From contig NZ_JADMUF010000001.1 in the NCBI RefSeq assembly GCF_015546965.1, positions 339,760 through 403,759 of the forward strand: a DNA stretch of 64,000 nucleotides, read 5' to 3'. The DNA is from Collinsella aerofaciens (lineage in GTDB: Bacteria > Actinomycetota > Coriobacteriia > Coriobacteriales > Coriobacteriaceae). This document shows positions 1-8,071 of the stretch, piece after piece; position 1 is the first letter of the stretch; each line of letters opens with the position of its first letter. Below the pieces are notes generated by a model, which made no database searches, was not told where the DNA came from, and saw only the letters and a program-made list of their open reading frames with translations. A program made the translations under genes and the position numbers.

Positions 1-295
1 GGAAGATAAAGCCGAGCTCCTCGCGGCGGAACTGCGAAAGCTTAGCCTGCTTCATACGCGTCACGTCCTGGCCGTTGATGCGGATGGTGCCGCTCGTGGC
101 GCTATCGATGGTCGAGACGCAGTTGAGCAACGTCGACTTGCCCGAGCCCGAAGCGCCCATGATGCCAACAAATTCGCCGCGGTTGACGGTAAAGCTGACG
201 TCGTTGAGCGCGCGGGTCACGTTGCCCAGCGCTCCATATACCTTTTCGAGATGCGCGACCTCCAGTACCGGGGTCGCCATGTGCGTGGTTTGCAT
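1..295 (-). CDS. ABC transporter ATP-binding protein, N-terminal part (runs off the left edge)
   Basis: Only the first 98 codons are in the window. The Walker A motif GASGSGKST is visible about 40 residues in, after a beta-strand-rich start typical of the MacB/LolD/SalX class of ATPases that serve FtsX-like permeases. The ATG at 295 is preferred over the in-frame ATG at 280 because AGAAAGGA lies six bases upstream of it. The Q-loop, signature and Walker B are outside the window, so the exported substrate cannot be inferred. It is transcribed divergently from the NUDIX-Vsr gene. Confidence 0.85.
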   Translation of the reverse strand, partial: MQTTHMATPVLEVAHLEKVYGALGNVTRALNDVSFTVNRGEFVGIMGASGSGKSTLLNCVSTIDSATSGTIRINGQDVTRMKQAKLSQFRREELGFIF

Positions 296-378
296 ACCGA
301 GTCCTTTCTTGCGATTAGTCTACGGCATCTATAGTCGCAAGAAGACGAGTCAGCTACCATCGATATGGCTTACGCTTG

Positions 379-411
379 CCTTACCGTTGTGTAAGGTACG
401 GGTAGCTACCC
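379..411. promoter_or_regulatory. Dyads resembling a MerR-type operator
   Basis: CCTTAC (379-384) and GTAAGG (391-396) form a perfect dyad with a six-base centre, next to a 12-bp palindrome GGGTAGCTACCC (400-411). A TTGCCT hexamer at 376-381 could be a -35 box for the rightward gene, placing the dyad in the spacer as in MerR-family promoters. No MerR gene is visible here, so the regulator is unassigned. Confidence 0.35.
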
Positions 412-443
412 TGTCACGTGTTGATGTTGAGAGAGGACTCCTG

Positions 444-1430
444 TTGAAGACTGTTCATGTTGCCGCTGGGATCATTCGCAAGGAAGGATCTGACGAGCTG
501 CTTGCCGTGCAGCGCGGCTACGGCGACATGCAGGGACTTTGGGAGTTTCCCGGCGGCAAGCTCATGCGCGGCGAGACACCCGAGGACGCCGTGCGACGCG
601 AACTTATGGAAGAGCTGCAGGTAAAAGTCACCAACCTGCGCGATTTCTATACCGTTGAGTATGACTACCCCGATTTTCATCTCTCCATGGAGTGCTACTA
701 CTGCTCGCTCGCCGATGAATCCGATGAGCCTCAGAAGCACGACCGCCAGCTCGATATCCGCTGGATTCCGCGCACCTCGCTTGCCACGGTGGAATGGATG
801 CCCGCCGACAAGGGGCTTATCGATGCCCTGATTGAGTTGAAGGAAGATCGGCTTGAGGCTAACGCCGCCAACGACACCGAGTCCACCACAGCCGACGAGC
901 CCGTTACCAAACCCAAGCGCAAAGCCAAGCGCCGCAGCAAAAAGCGCCCCAAGCCCGGCCTGCTGGACGGCATCGACACCTCGGACCTTTCCGCCGACGA
1001 GCGTGAACTCGTGCGCCGTCGCGCCGCTATAAAAAAGTCCATGAAGGGCAACAAGCGCGCCAATACCAAGCCAGAGCTGCTCGTTCGCCAGCGCCTGCGC
1101 GCAGCGGGCCTCACCGGCTATCGCCTGGAATGGAAGGTTCCCGGCAAGCCCGACATCGCCTTTCCTGGGCGCAAGATCGCCATCTTCGTCAACGGCTGCT
1201 TTTGGCACCGCTGCCCCAAGTGCAACCCCAGCCAGCCCAAGCGCAACGTTGAGTTTTGGGAGGCAAAGTTCCGTCGCAACGTCGAGCGCGACCGCGCTGC
1301 CGTGGCAGCACTCATTCAAATGGGCTGGACGCCCATAACCATCTGGGAATGCGAGCTCAAAAAAGACCGCATCGACGCCACGATGGAAAAGGTCATCGAA
1401 CAAGTACGCGCCGCAGAACCGCAGCGCTAG
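444..1430 (+). CDS. NUDIX (MutT-like) hydrolase fused to a Vsr-type DNA endonuclease
   Basis: A predicted 328-residue protein with two domains. Residues 1-130 are a NUDIX domain with a clear Nudix box (residues 37-59, GGKLMRGE ... RRELMEEL), the magnesium-binding motif of 8-oxo-dGTP diphosphatases. A lysine-rich linker (about 150-172) joins it to a very-short-patch-repair endonuclease domain (about 190-325) with NTKPELLVRQRL, KPDIAFPGRKIAIFVNGCFW and a Cys/His cluster HRCPKC. In Vsr enzymes the Asp of KPDI and the nearby His residues form the active site. The TTG start at 444 has AGAGGA seven bases upstream; the frame stays open further 5' but without a start signal. The likely role is dealing with oxidised nucleotides and T:G mismatches. 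No cytosine methylase gene is nearby. The fusion is seen directly; the repair role is inferred. Confidence 0.85.
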   Translation: MKTVHVAAGIIRKEGSDELLAVQRGYGDMQGLWEFPGGKLMRGETPEDAVRRELMEELQVKVTNLRDFYTVEYDYPDFHLSMECYYCSLADESDEPQKHDRQLDIRWIPRTSLATVEWMPADKGLIDALIELKEDRLEANAANDTESTTADEPVTKPKRKAKRRSKKRPKPGLLDGIDTSDLSADERELVRRRAAIKKSMKGNKRANTKPELLVRQRLRAAGLTGYRLEWKVPGKPDIAFPGRKIAIFVNGCFWHRCPKCNPSQPKRNVEFWEAKFRRNVERDRAAVAALIQMGWTPITIWECELKKDRIDATMEKVIEQVRAAEPQR

Positions 1431-1684
1431 AAACGAGCCATCCACACGCCCCACACAGGCGAGCCACATCCGCGCCACAAACCTTAGAAAGCCCTTAAGC
1501 TCAAAACCTTTCAAGAGTGTTACTCAGTACCTTTGACCTGCGGTTTCATCGTAATTGCAAACCTCATTAAGCCTTTCTTTAGCGCTTCTTTGTAACGGCC
1601 GCGGCATAATACTGCCAACGCACGGGACCTAGCAGCACACCCCGTGCGCAACCTTTTGGTGGACATCGAGGAGGCCGCATAAGC

Positions 1685-1894
1685 ATGCATTCTTCCAATG
1701 ACGCAGCACAGCAGCCATCCCTAAAACATGCAAACCTTTTCTCCTTCCCCCCGACACAGAGAAACGGCTTCCTCGACTCCCCCACCACAAAAGCCAAACG
1801 CTCAACCAATCAGAGCCTCAACTTGCGAGCATCCTTCGAAAAGCTCCAAGCATCCCTAGACAAGGCGTTCCCCAACCAAGCCCGGGCATACTAA
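1685..1894 (+). CDS. Possible small hypothetical protein (69 aa)
   Basis: An ATG preceded by GAGGAGG ten bases upstream opens a 69-residue frame. The product is polar with no membrane segment, a basic centre and a short helical C-terminus (LRASFEKLQASLDKAF). I recognise no family. The good Shine-Dalgarno sequence is the main support; codon use is less GC3-biased than the neighbours. It may be a real small gene or chance. Confidence 0.35.
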   Translation: MHSSNDAAQQPSLKHANLFSFPPTQRNGFLDSPTTKAKRSTNQSLNLRASFEKLQASLDKAFPNQARAY

Positions 1895-1962
1895 CCCCTC
1901 ATCAACAAAGTAGCCCTCACGCTCCATTATTTCCGCCCTAACGCCACAAGGGCGATCGAGCA

Positions 1963-2115
1963 GGACGGCTTGGGCGGGTCCCCGTACTCAGTTTCCAAAA
2001 TCATTCCGCAGCGCGAAGGCCCCCGTTGTCAACGCTTCGAAGAAGCGAGACAACGGGGGCCTTCATGCGCGAGGACGTTTTGGAAACTGAGTACGGGGAC
2101 CCGCCCAAGCCGTCC
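1963..2115. repeat. Large nested palindrome downstream of the aldolase gene
   Basis: Positions 1963-2000 and 2078-2115 are a perfect 38-bp inverted repeat (arm begins GGACGGCTTGGGCGGGTCCC). Inside it, 2015-2030 pairs perfectly with 2049-2064, and GCTTC (2034-2038) pairs with GAAGC (2042-2046). The whole 153 bp can fold into one long interrupted hairpin. It lies 24 bp past the aldolase stop codon and could end that transcript, but it has no T-run. Confidence 0.85.
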
Positions 2116-2139
2116 GGTGGGATCAGAGTACCCTTGCTG

Positions 2140-2997
2140 TTACTCTGCCTTGCCCACAGAGTTGAGGTTGGTCATGCGGATCTTAACCAGCTCGGTGATC
2201 TCACGCATACCCTCCTTGGCCGGCTTCTTGGGATCGAAGCAGGCAGGGTTCTCGGCCATGTAGGCCATGAAGCCCTTGGTGTAGGCCTGACGCAGCTCGG
2301 TGGCGTAGTTAACCTTGCAGATGCCGTTCTTCACAGCCTCGGCGACCTGCTCATCGGGCACACCGGAGGTGCCGTGCAGAACCAGCGGCACGTCGACGGC
2401 GTCGCGGATGGCCTTGACCACGGACTGCTCAATGTGCGGATCGCTCGTGTACACACCGTGGCTGGTGCCAACGCCAATGGCCAGCGAGGTGCAGCCGGTA
2501 CGCTCGACGAACTCCTTGGCCTCGGCCGGATCGGTGTAGGGGCTCTCGCCCTCAACCGCGGGACCGTCGTCCTCCTTGCCGCCAACCTTGCCGAGCTCAG
2601 CCTCAACGGGCACACCCATGGCGCGGCCAGCATCGGCGACGGACTTGGTCAGCGCGATGTTGTCCTCGAAGGACTCGTGCGAGCCGTCGATCATGACAGA
2701 GGTGTAGCCCGTGCGGAAAGCCTGCATGCAGCGGTCATAGCCATCGCCGTGATCGAGGTGTAGGGCGACGGGCACGGAAGCGCGCTCGGCGGCAGCCTTG
2801 ACCATGCCGTAGAAGTAGTCCAGACCAGCGGTCTTGATGGTGCCCGGGGTGGTCTGCATGATGACGGGGGACTTGGTCTCCTCGGCAGCGGCCAGAACGG
2901 CCATAACAAACTCGAGGTTCTCGACGTTGAACGCGCCGACAGCGTAGTGACCGGCCTGAGCGTCCTTGAGCATCTTTTCGGTGGTAACAAGTGCCAT
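2140..2997 (-). CDS. fba: Class II fructose/tagatose-bisphosphate aldolase
   Basis: A 285-residue zinc-dependent aldolase of the GatY/KbaY/Fba class. The metal-ligand histidines are visible in LHLDHGD, in GVGTSHGVY and in LHGTSGVPD. It would split tagatose 1,6-bisphosphate or fructose 1,6-bisphosphate into dihydroxyacetone phosphate and glyceraldehyde 3-phosphate. With lacA, lacB and lacC nearby and a DeoR repressor next to it, a role as the last step of the tagatose-6-phosphate pathway is likely. Sequence alone does not separate the two substrates. The ATG at 2997 is chosen because GGAG lies about ten bases upstream and the family begins at this point. The frame extends 50 codons further without support. 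Confidence 0.9.
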   Translation of the reverse strand: MALVTTEKMLKDAQAGHYAVGAFNVENLEFVMAVLAAAEETKSPVIMQTTPGTIKTAGLDYFYGMVKAAAERASVPVALHLDHGDGYDRCMQAFRTGYTSVMIDGSHESFEDNIALTKSVADAGRAMGVPVEAELGKVGGKEDDGPAVEGESPYTDPAEAKEFVERTGCTSLAIGVGTSHGVYTSDPHIEQSVVKAIRDAVDVPLVLHGTSGVPDEQVAEAVKNGICKVNYATELRQAYTKGFMAYMAENPACFDPKKPAKEGMREITELVKIRMTNLNSVGKAE

Positions 2998-3332
2998 GAG
3001 CGTTTGCTCCTCTCCCTCGCCCGCATCTGGACATCGGGCGTAGTTGTTCACAAGGCGTTTTACCTTGCGTTTTGCTGCGCTCATTGTATGAAATTCAGCA
3101 GCTTTGCACGTGCGAGATATTGAGCCCATGCAGGTCAATACAGTCATTTTTGAAAAGCAAACGGAAGGAATTTGAGCCGAGTGGACATGTTCGATATTGA
3201 ATTTTGTGCGTTCAGCGTCTTTCTTTTATAGAAAAGATAAGTAATCGAAAGGCGTTTTCTTACTCAAAAAGAAAATGAACGAAAATAGACTCAACACAAT
3301 TCCTGCAAATTTCAGACGATGATGGAGCAACT
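2998..3332. promoter_or_regulatory. Divergent promoter region between the aldolase gene and the DeoR repressor
   Basis: This 335-bp AT-rich gap has several imperfect inverted motifs, among them CTTTTATAGAAAAG (about 3222-3235) and AACGAAAATAGACTC. The adjacent DeoR-family repressor probably binds here to control both genes. No single operator stands out clearly. Confidence 0.4.
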
Positions 3333-4136
3333 ATGGCCCATGCAACAACCCGAGCTTTCGCCGATGAGCGTCGTGCCGCCATCATGGAGATGCTCGAGCA
3401 TAATGCCTCGGTGCAGGTAGCAGAAATCGCCCAGACCTTTGGCGTGTCCTCCGTCACCGCCCGCGCCGACCTGGACGCGCTCGCCGAAGCAGGCAAGCTG
3501 CGCCGCACGCACGGCGGTGCCGTATCACTCCACAAACGTCTGACCGTCTCCACGCAGGATCGCCGCATCAATGTCAACGTCGCCGCCAAGCAGGCCATCG
3601 CGCAAAGCGCCATCGAGCTCGTCAATGACGGCGACACGCTGCTCGTCGACTCGGGCACCACGGCGCTCGAGTTCGTCCGGCTCCTCGATCAGCGCGACGG
3701 TATCACCGTCATCACGGCCGACATTACCATTGCCGATTACATCGACGAGAGCATGCCCTCAGTCGATGTCGTCATGCTGGGCGGGGCGCTGCGCAAAGGC
3801 CATCGTTATTTGTACGGACCGCTCACTATGCAGGCGCTCCAAATGGTCCATGCCGATCTGGCCGTCATGTGCCCCGGCGCCTTTGTCCCCAGCTGCGGCT
3901 TTACGACCGACTTTCCCCAGATGGCCGAGACCAAAACGGCTATGATCGCCGCGGCCCATCAAAGCGTCGCCCTCATGGACGCCAGCAAGGTTAACGGACG
4001 CGGCATGTATCGCTTTGCCGAGCTGACCGATGTCGACACCGTCGTGATGGACCGCGACCCCGACGATGCCGTCGCCACCTCAATCGCCGAGATCGCCGAC
4101 GACGCCCGCCCGAACCTCATCATCACCAGCGCGTAA
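3333..4136 (+). CDS. DeoR/GlpR-family transcriptional regulator (probable LacR)
   Basis: A 267-residue repressor. The N-terminal winged helix-turn-helix (residues about 10-60) carries the family signature VSSVTARADLDALAEAGKLRRTHGG. It is followed by the DeoR sugar-phosphate sensor domain with GDTLLVDSGTTALEFVRLL. Family members sense phosphorylated sugars such as tagatose 6-phosphate. Divergent orientation with the aldolase and proximity to lacABC and the IIA gene suggest it is the repressor of the tagatose pathway. GGAG lies about seven bases before the ATG. Confidence 0.85.
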   Translation: MAHATTRAFADERRAAIMEMLEHNASVQVAEIAQTFGVSSVTARADLDALAEAGKLRRTHGGAVSLHKRLTVSTQDRRINVNVAAKQAIAQSAIELVNDGDTLLVDSGTTALEFVRLLDQRDGITVITADITIADYIDESMPSVDVVMLGGALRKGHRYLYGPLTMQALQMVHADLAVMCPGAFVPSCGFTTDFPQMAETKTAMIAAAHQSVALMDASKVNGRGMYRFAELTDVDTVVMDRDPDDAVATSIAEIADDARPNLIITSA

Positions 4137-4142
4137 AAACAA

Positions 4143-4181
4143 AAACCACCACAAAGGTGCCTGTCCCCTTTGTGGTGGTTT
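4143..4181. terminator. Bidirectional intrinsic terminator
   Basis: A perfect 15-bp stem (4143-4157 with 4167-4181) around a nine-base loop, with an A-run on one side and T-rich sequence on the other, lies between the convergent DeoR and flavodiiron genes. Confidence 0.85.
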
Positions 4182-4204
4182 GCGCGTTAAAAGTGAACGT
4201 ATTG

Positions 4205-5365
4205 CTACTTGGCGAGTTCGTCGGCGAGCGTCTCGATCTGAGCGCGCGAGGCGTCGTTGAGCGAACCCAGGACGGTCACCTTGTTCTGCGCCAGGGTGAT
4301 ATCCTTCATGCCCTCGAGCTCCTTGGTCATAACCTTGGCAGCAGCGGGCGCCCAGGAGCCAGCCTCGACAAGTGCCACCGTGCGATTCTGATAGGCATGC
4401 TCGGCAAGCGTGTGGATAAAGGTGTTCATGCACGGGAAGATCTCGCCCTGATAGGTAATGGAAGCGAGCACCAAACGGTCGTAACGGAACGCATCCTCAA
4501 CGGCCTCGGCCATGTCGTCGCAAGTCAGATCGAAGGTGGAAACCTTCTGGCCGCGAGCCTCGAGCGCGGCGGCGAGCTCCTCGACGGCAGCCTTCAGATG
4601 GCCGTACACGCTCGCGTAGGCAATCGTAATGCCCTCGTCCTCGGGCTGATAGCTCGACCAGGTGTTATACGTATCGAGGTAGTAACCCAGGTTCTCGGTG
4701 AGCACAGGACCATGAAGCGGGCAGATGACCTGAATGTCCAGATTGGCAGCCTTCTTGAGCACGGCCTGCACAAACTTGCCGAACTTGCCCACGATGCCAA
4801 AGTAATAGCGGCGAGCCTCGCAGGCCCACCCTTCCGGATCCTCGATGTCGTTGGCGCCAAACTTGCCAAAGCCGTCGGCACTAAAGAGAACCTTGTCGGT
4901 AGCCTCGTAGGAGAAGAGCACCTCGGGCCAGTGCACGTTGGGGGCACCGACAAACGTTAGGCTGTGGCCACCCAGGTCGAGCACGTCGCCCTCTTTGACG
5001 ACCATCTTACGCTCGGGGTAGTCGGTGCCAAAGTAATTGACCATCATGCGGAAGGCGCCCATGCTGGCTACAATCTGTGCCTGGGGGTAGCGCTCCATAA
5101 AGGCGGCGATGCCAGCAGAGTGATCGGGCTCCATGTGATGGATAACCAGGTAGTCGGGCGTACGTCCATCGAGCGCGGCCTCGAGGTTGCCAAGCCACTC
5201 GTTAACAAAACCACCGTCGACCGAATCGGCAACAGCGATCTTTTCGCCCAAGATAACGTAGCTGTTGTATGCCATACCGTTCTCAGACACATCGTACTGG
5301 CCCTCGAACAGGTCAATGTCGTGATCGTCGACGCCAATGTAGCGGATATCCTTGGTGATCTCCAT
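4205..5365 (-). CDS. fprA: A-type flavoprotein (flavodiiron protein, O2/NO reductase)
   Basis: A 386-residue protein with an N-terminal metallo-beta-lactamase-like diiron domain (about 1-245) and a C-terminal flavodoxin domain starting near ITIAYASVYGHLKAAVEEL. The diiron motif is present as HHMEPDHS, with a further ligand histidine in CPLHGPVL. Flavodiiron proteins reduce oxygen or nitric oxide to harmless products in the cytoplasm of anaerobes. There is no rubredoxin domain, so an external electron donor is needed. AGGAGG lies nine bases before the chosen ATG at 5365. It is a single gene flanked by its own terminator. Confidence 0.92.
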   Translation of the reverse strand: MEITKDIRYIGVDDHDIDLFEGQYDVSENGMAYNSYVILGEKIAVADSVDGGFVNEWLGNLEAALDGRTPDYLVIHHMEPDHSAGIAAFMERYPQAQIVASMGAFRMMVNYFGTDYPERKMVVKEGDVLDLGGHSLTFVGAPNVHWPEVLFSYEATDKVLFSADGFGKFGANDIEDPEGWACEARRYYFGIVGKFGKFVQAVLKKAANLDIQVICPLHGPVLTENLGYYLDTYNTWSSYQPEDEGITIAYASVYGHLKAAVEELAAALEARGQKVSTFDLTCDDMAEAVEDAFRYDRLVLASITYQGEIFPCMNTFIHTLAEHAYQNRTVALVEAGSWAPAAAKVMTKELEGMKDITLAQNKVTVLGSLNDASRAQIETLADELAK

Positions 5366-5494
5366 CAGGCAAAGCCTCCTAGATAGACAAAATAACCCGT
5401 CTATCATAGCACTCGGCAGCATTCCAACTGTTATCTGCCGGCATCCTTACCGATTGTTATTGAAATACGATAAATCGCCGTTTACCTGCGCAAA

Positions 5495-6526
5495 CTATGA
5501 GCGTGGTATCGCCGTGCTATGTCGAATAATGAGCTGGCCGGGAATACGAATGGCAACGGTTTTGCCCGCCGTACCCGCCTCGGGAACCGCATGCTCAAAC
5601 ACCTCGCGTCCGCGCTGATGCAAATCGAATCGAACGGTCGTGAGCTCGTTATGCGCGACAAAATCATCGAGCGAATCGTCGACACCCACCACGCTCACGT
5701 CCTCGGGCACGCGCAGGCCGCTATCGCGCAGCGCTGCAATCGCGCCATTTGCCATCTGGTCGTTTGCCGCGTAAATCGCCGTCATGGTGCGATCGTGCTC
5801 GGCCAGGTACCTGCCGGCCTCGTAACCGCTGTTGGCAGACCAGTCGCCCTCGAGCGGCGCCTGCGGCTGAATGTGCTTACGCTCGAGCGCATCCTGCCAG
5901 CCAGCACGACGAAATTGCTCGTCGACCGAGAACGACGGGCCGCCAATATAGCGAATCTGCTCGTGCCCCAGCTCAAACAAGTGATCCATAAGCAAGAGCG
6001 AGCAGCCGTAATGGTCGGAGTCGACCGTGGTCACGCGCGGGTGCGCGTACATGGTAACGATGACCGTGCCAATGCCCGGCAGTGGATCAAACGTCTCAAA
6101 ATCGGGCGCCATGCGGCTCATGCCGATGATGATACCGTCCACGGGCAGCGCGGCCATACGACGTGTGGCCTCGGCAAGCGAGAATTCCTCGGTCTTGGAC
6201 ATCTCGACCAGCGTGATGGCGCAATTATGCTCGCGAGCAGCGCTGGCGATGCCGTCGATCATCGTCAGGTTGCCGAACTTGGTGACATCGTTGACGCATA
6301 GACCGACCGAATGGTAGCGACCGTCGCGCAACGAACGGCCGGCATAGCTCGGGCGAAAGCCGAGCTCCTGCATGGCAGCCTGCACGCGCTGGCGCGTCTG
6401 CTCGTTCACATTGGGCAGGCCGTTGGCGACGCGCGAGACCGTCTGCTGCGAAACGCCAGCAGCGCGGGCGACGTCGGCCATGGAAACCGGACGCGAGCCT
6501 GTATCGTTGGAGGGGCGCCTTGCCAC
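5495..6526 (-). CDS. LacI-family repressor divergent from galKT
   Basis: A 343-residue repressor. Residues about 14-62 form the LacI helix-turn-helix (SMADVARAAGVSQQTVSRV) and hinge, followed by a periplasmic-binding-protein-like sensor domain ending in FDLHQRGREVFEHA. It starts with GTG at 6526. It is transcribed away from galK. Three copies of an operator with half-sites TGTTAAC and TGAGTAC lie in the shared upstream region, so it most likely represses itself and the Leloir genes galK and galT. The inducer (galactose or galactose 1-phosphate) is an inference. It is one of four related LacI proteins in the window. Confidence 0.9.
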   Translation of the reverse strand: MARRPSNDTGSRPVSMADVARAAGVSQQTVSRVANGLPNVNEQTRQRVQAAMQELGFRPSYAGRSLRDGRYHSVGLCVNDVTKFGNLTMIDGIASAAREHNCAITLVEMSKTEEFSLAEATRRMAALPVDGIIIGMSRMAPDFETFDPLPGIGTVIVTMYAHPRVTTVDSDHYGCSLLLMDHLFELGHEQIRYIGGPSFSVDEQFRRAGWQDALERKHIQPQAPLEGDWSANSGYEAGRYLAEHDRTMTAIYAANDQMANGAIAALRDSGLRVPEDVSVVGVDDSLDDFVAHNELTTVRFDLHQRGREVFEHAVPEAGTAGKTVAIRIPGQLIIRHSTAIPRS

Positions 6527-6618
6527 AAGATCACCTTCACCCTTGCGAGATCAAAATAGCGTGCATGCCGGCCCCGTGCAGGAATTTAGTCCGCACGAAG
6601 GGCCGCTATCGTCGGACG

Positions 6619-6636
6619 CATGTTAACGTACTCTAC
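6619..6636. promoter_or_regulatory. LacI-type operator, gal copy 1
   Basis: CATGTTAAC|GTACTCTAC has the central CpG and half-sites of this operator class, with one weaker outer half. It lies about 93 bp upstream of the LacI start codon. Confidence 0.6.
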
Positions 6637-6741
6637 TTTTTCTAGCTGCAGCCCTTCTGCTCTATAAGTCCATACGGCACTACCGTTCACGGCCGAATTT
6701 CGACCGATTACCAGATTCTCAAAAAGTGATATGCGTTGTGT

Positions 6742-6759
6742 TATGAGTACGTTAACATA
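6742..6759. promoter_or_regulatory. LacI-type operator, gal copy 2
   Basis: TATGAGTAC|GTTAACATA has half-sites TGAGTAC and TGTTAAC around a central CpG. It lies 64 bp from copy 3, centre to centre. Confidence 0.7.
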
Positions 6760-6805
6760 GCCCGTAACGTGCGGTATCGTGAACACTTGGTTCATGCCGC
6801 TACAA

Positions 6806-6823
6806 GTTGTTAACGTACTCATA
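6806..6823. promoter_or_regulatory. LacI-type operator, gal copy 3, overlapping a possible galK promoter
   Basis: GTTGTTAAC|GTACTCATA is the inverse of copy 2. It covers a possible -10 element (TAACGT, 6811-6816) placed 18 bases after TTGGTT (6787-6792), so a bound repressor would block galK transcription. Confidence 0.65.
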
Positions 6824-6865
6824 ACGACGCAAAACTCACCCGTGCGCGCCAAGGAAAGGACTCCC

Positions 6866-8071
6866 ATGACCACTCCCGACGAAAAGACATTCGCCACGCT
6901 CACCAAGCTGTTTGAAGAGGAGTTTGGCCCCATCGGCGATCGCCAGGTGCTCTATGTACACGCGCCCGGCCGTTCCGAAATCAGCGGCAACCACACCGAC
7001 CACGAGGGCGGCCACGTCATCGCCGGCTCGCTCGATGTCGCCGTTGACGGCATTGCCGTGGCAACCGACACCAACAGGGTCCGCGTTGCCGATGAGGGCT
7101 ACCCCACCTTTGAGATCACACTCGACACGCTGGATGTTCAGGAGTCCGAGAAGGGCACGTCCGCAAGTCTCGTTCGTGGTATGGCCCACGAGATCGCAGC
7201 CCTGGGCGTTGAGCCTCACGGCTTTGATTTCGCCTTTACCTGCTCCGTTCCCTCGGGCGGCGGCCTTTCCAGCTCCGCTGCCGTCGAGGCCGCATACGGC
7301 CGCGCCATGGAGACGCTCTGGGGCGCGCCCGCCATTGAGCCCGTCGCGCTCGCGCAGATGAGCCAGCGCACCGAGAACAACTACTACGGCAAGCCCTGCG
7401 GTCTGATGGACCAGGCCGCCGTGTGCCTGGGTGGCCTCGCCTACATGGACTTTGAGGATCAAGCCCAGCCTAAGACCCAGAAGCTCGAGCTCAACTTTGA
7501 GGATCACGGCTACGCGCTCGTGCTCGTTAAGGTCGGTGCCGACCACGTGGCCGCCACCGACGACTACGCCGCCGTTCCGCGCGAGATGCAGGACGTCGCT
7601 GCCGAGTTTGGCAAGGCGCGCCTATGCGAGGTCGACGTTGCCGACTTTGACGCCAAGCTCCCCGAACTGCGCGCCAAGCTGGGCGACCGCGCCTGTCTGC
7701 GCGCCGTTCACTACTGGTACGAGAACGGCCTGGTCGACAAGCGCTGGGCAGCCCTGAACGCCGGCGACATCGACCAGTTCCTGACCCTGACGCGCGAGTC
7801 CGGCGCCAGCTCTGCCATGTACCTGCAGAATGTCGTTGCCAAGCTGGGCTCCGAGCAGCCCTCCATGTATGCCCTGGCGCTGGCCGAGCACGTGCTCGAC
7901 GGCCGCGGCGCCGTCCGCATCCACGGCGGCGGCTTTGGCGGCACCATCCAGGCCTTCGTGCCGCTCGATCTGGTCGATACCTTCATTACCAAGATGAACG
8001 GCTGGCTGGGCGAGGGTTCTGCCCGTCACTACGCTATCTCTGACAAGGGGGCCTACGCAGCATGGCTGTAA
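6866..8071 (+). CDS. galK: Galactokinase
   Basis: A 401-residue GHMP kinase that phosphorylates galactose to galactose 1-phosphate. The galactokinase signature is present as GRSEISGNHTDHEGG, the ATP-binding motif as PSGGGLSSSAAVEAA and the third motif as IHGGGFGGTIQAFVP. The GNHTDH version is common in clostridial and coriobacterial enzymes. The ATG at 6866 has AAGGAAAGGA five bases upstream. Its last codons overlap the start of galT, so the two are translationally coupled in one operon under the divergent LacI repressor. Confidence 0.95.
   Translation: MTTPDEKTFATLTKLFEEEFGPIGDRQVLYVHAPGRSEISGNHTDHEGGHVIAGSLDVAVDGIAVATDTNRVRVADEGYPTFEITLDTLDVQESEKGTSASLVRGMAHEIAALGVEPHGFDFAFTCSVPSGGGLSSSAAVEAAYGRAMETLWGAPAIEPVALAQMSQRTENNYYGKPCGLMDQAAVCLGGLAYMDFEDQAQPKTQKLELNFEDHGYALVLVKVGADHVAATDDYAAVPREMQDVAAEFGKARLCEVDVADFDAKLPELRAKLGDRACLRAVHYWYENGLVDKRWAALNAGDIDQFLTLTRESGASSAMYLQNVVAKLGSEQPSMYALALAEHVLDGRGAVRIHGGGFGGTIQAFVPLDLVDTFITKMNGWLGEGSARHYAISDKGAYAAWL

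Noticed and set aside
75-443. N-terminal extension of the NUDIX-Vsr frame
   Set aside because: It is antisense to the ABC ATPase gene, and the TTG at 444 has a good ribosome binding site where the Nudix domain begins.
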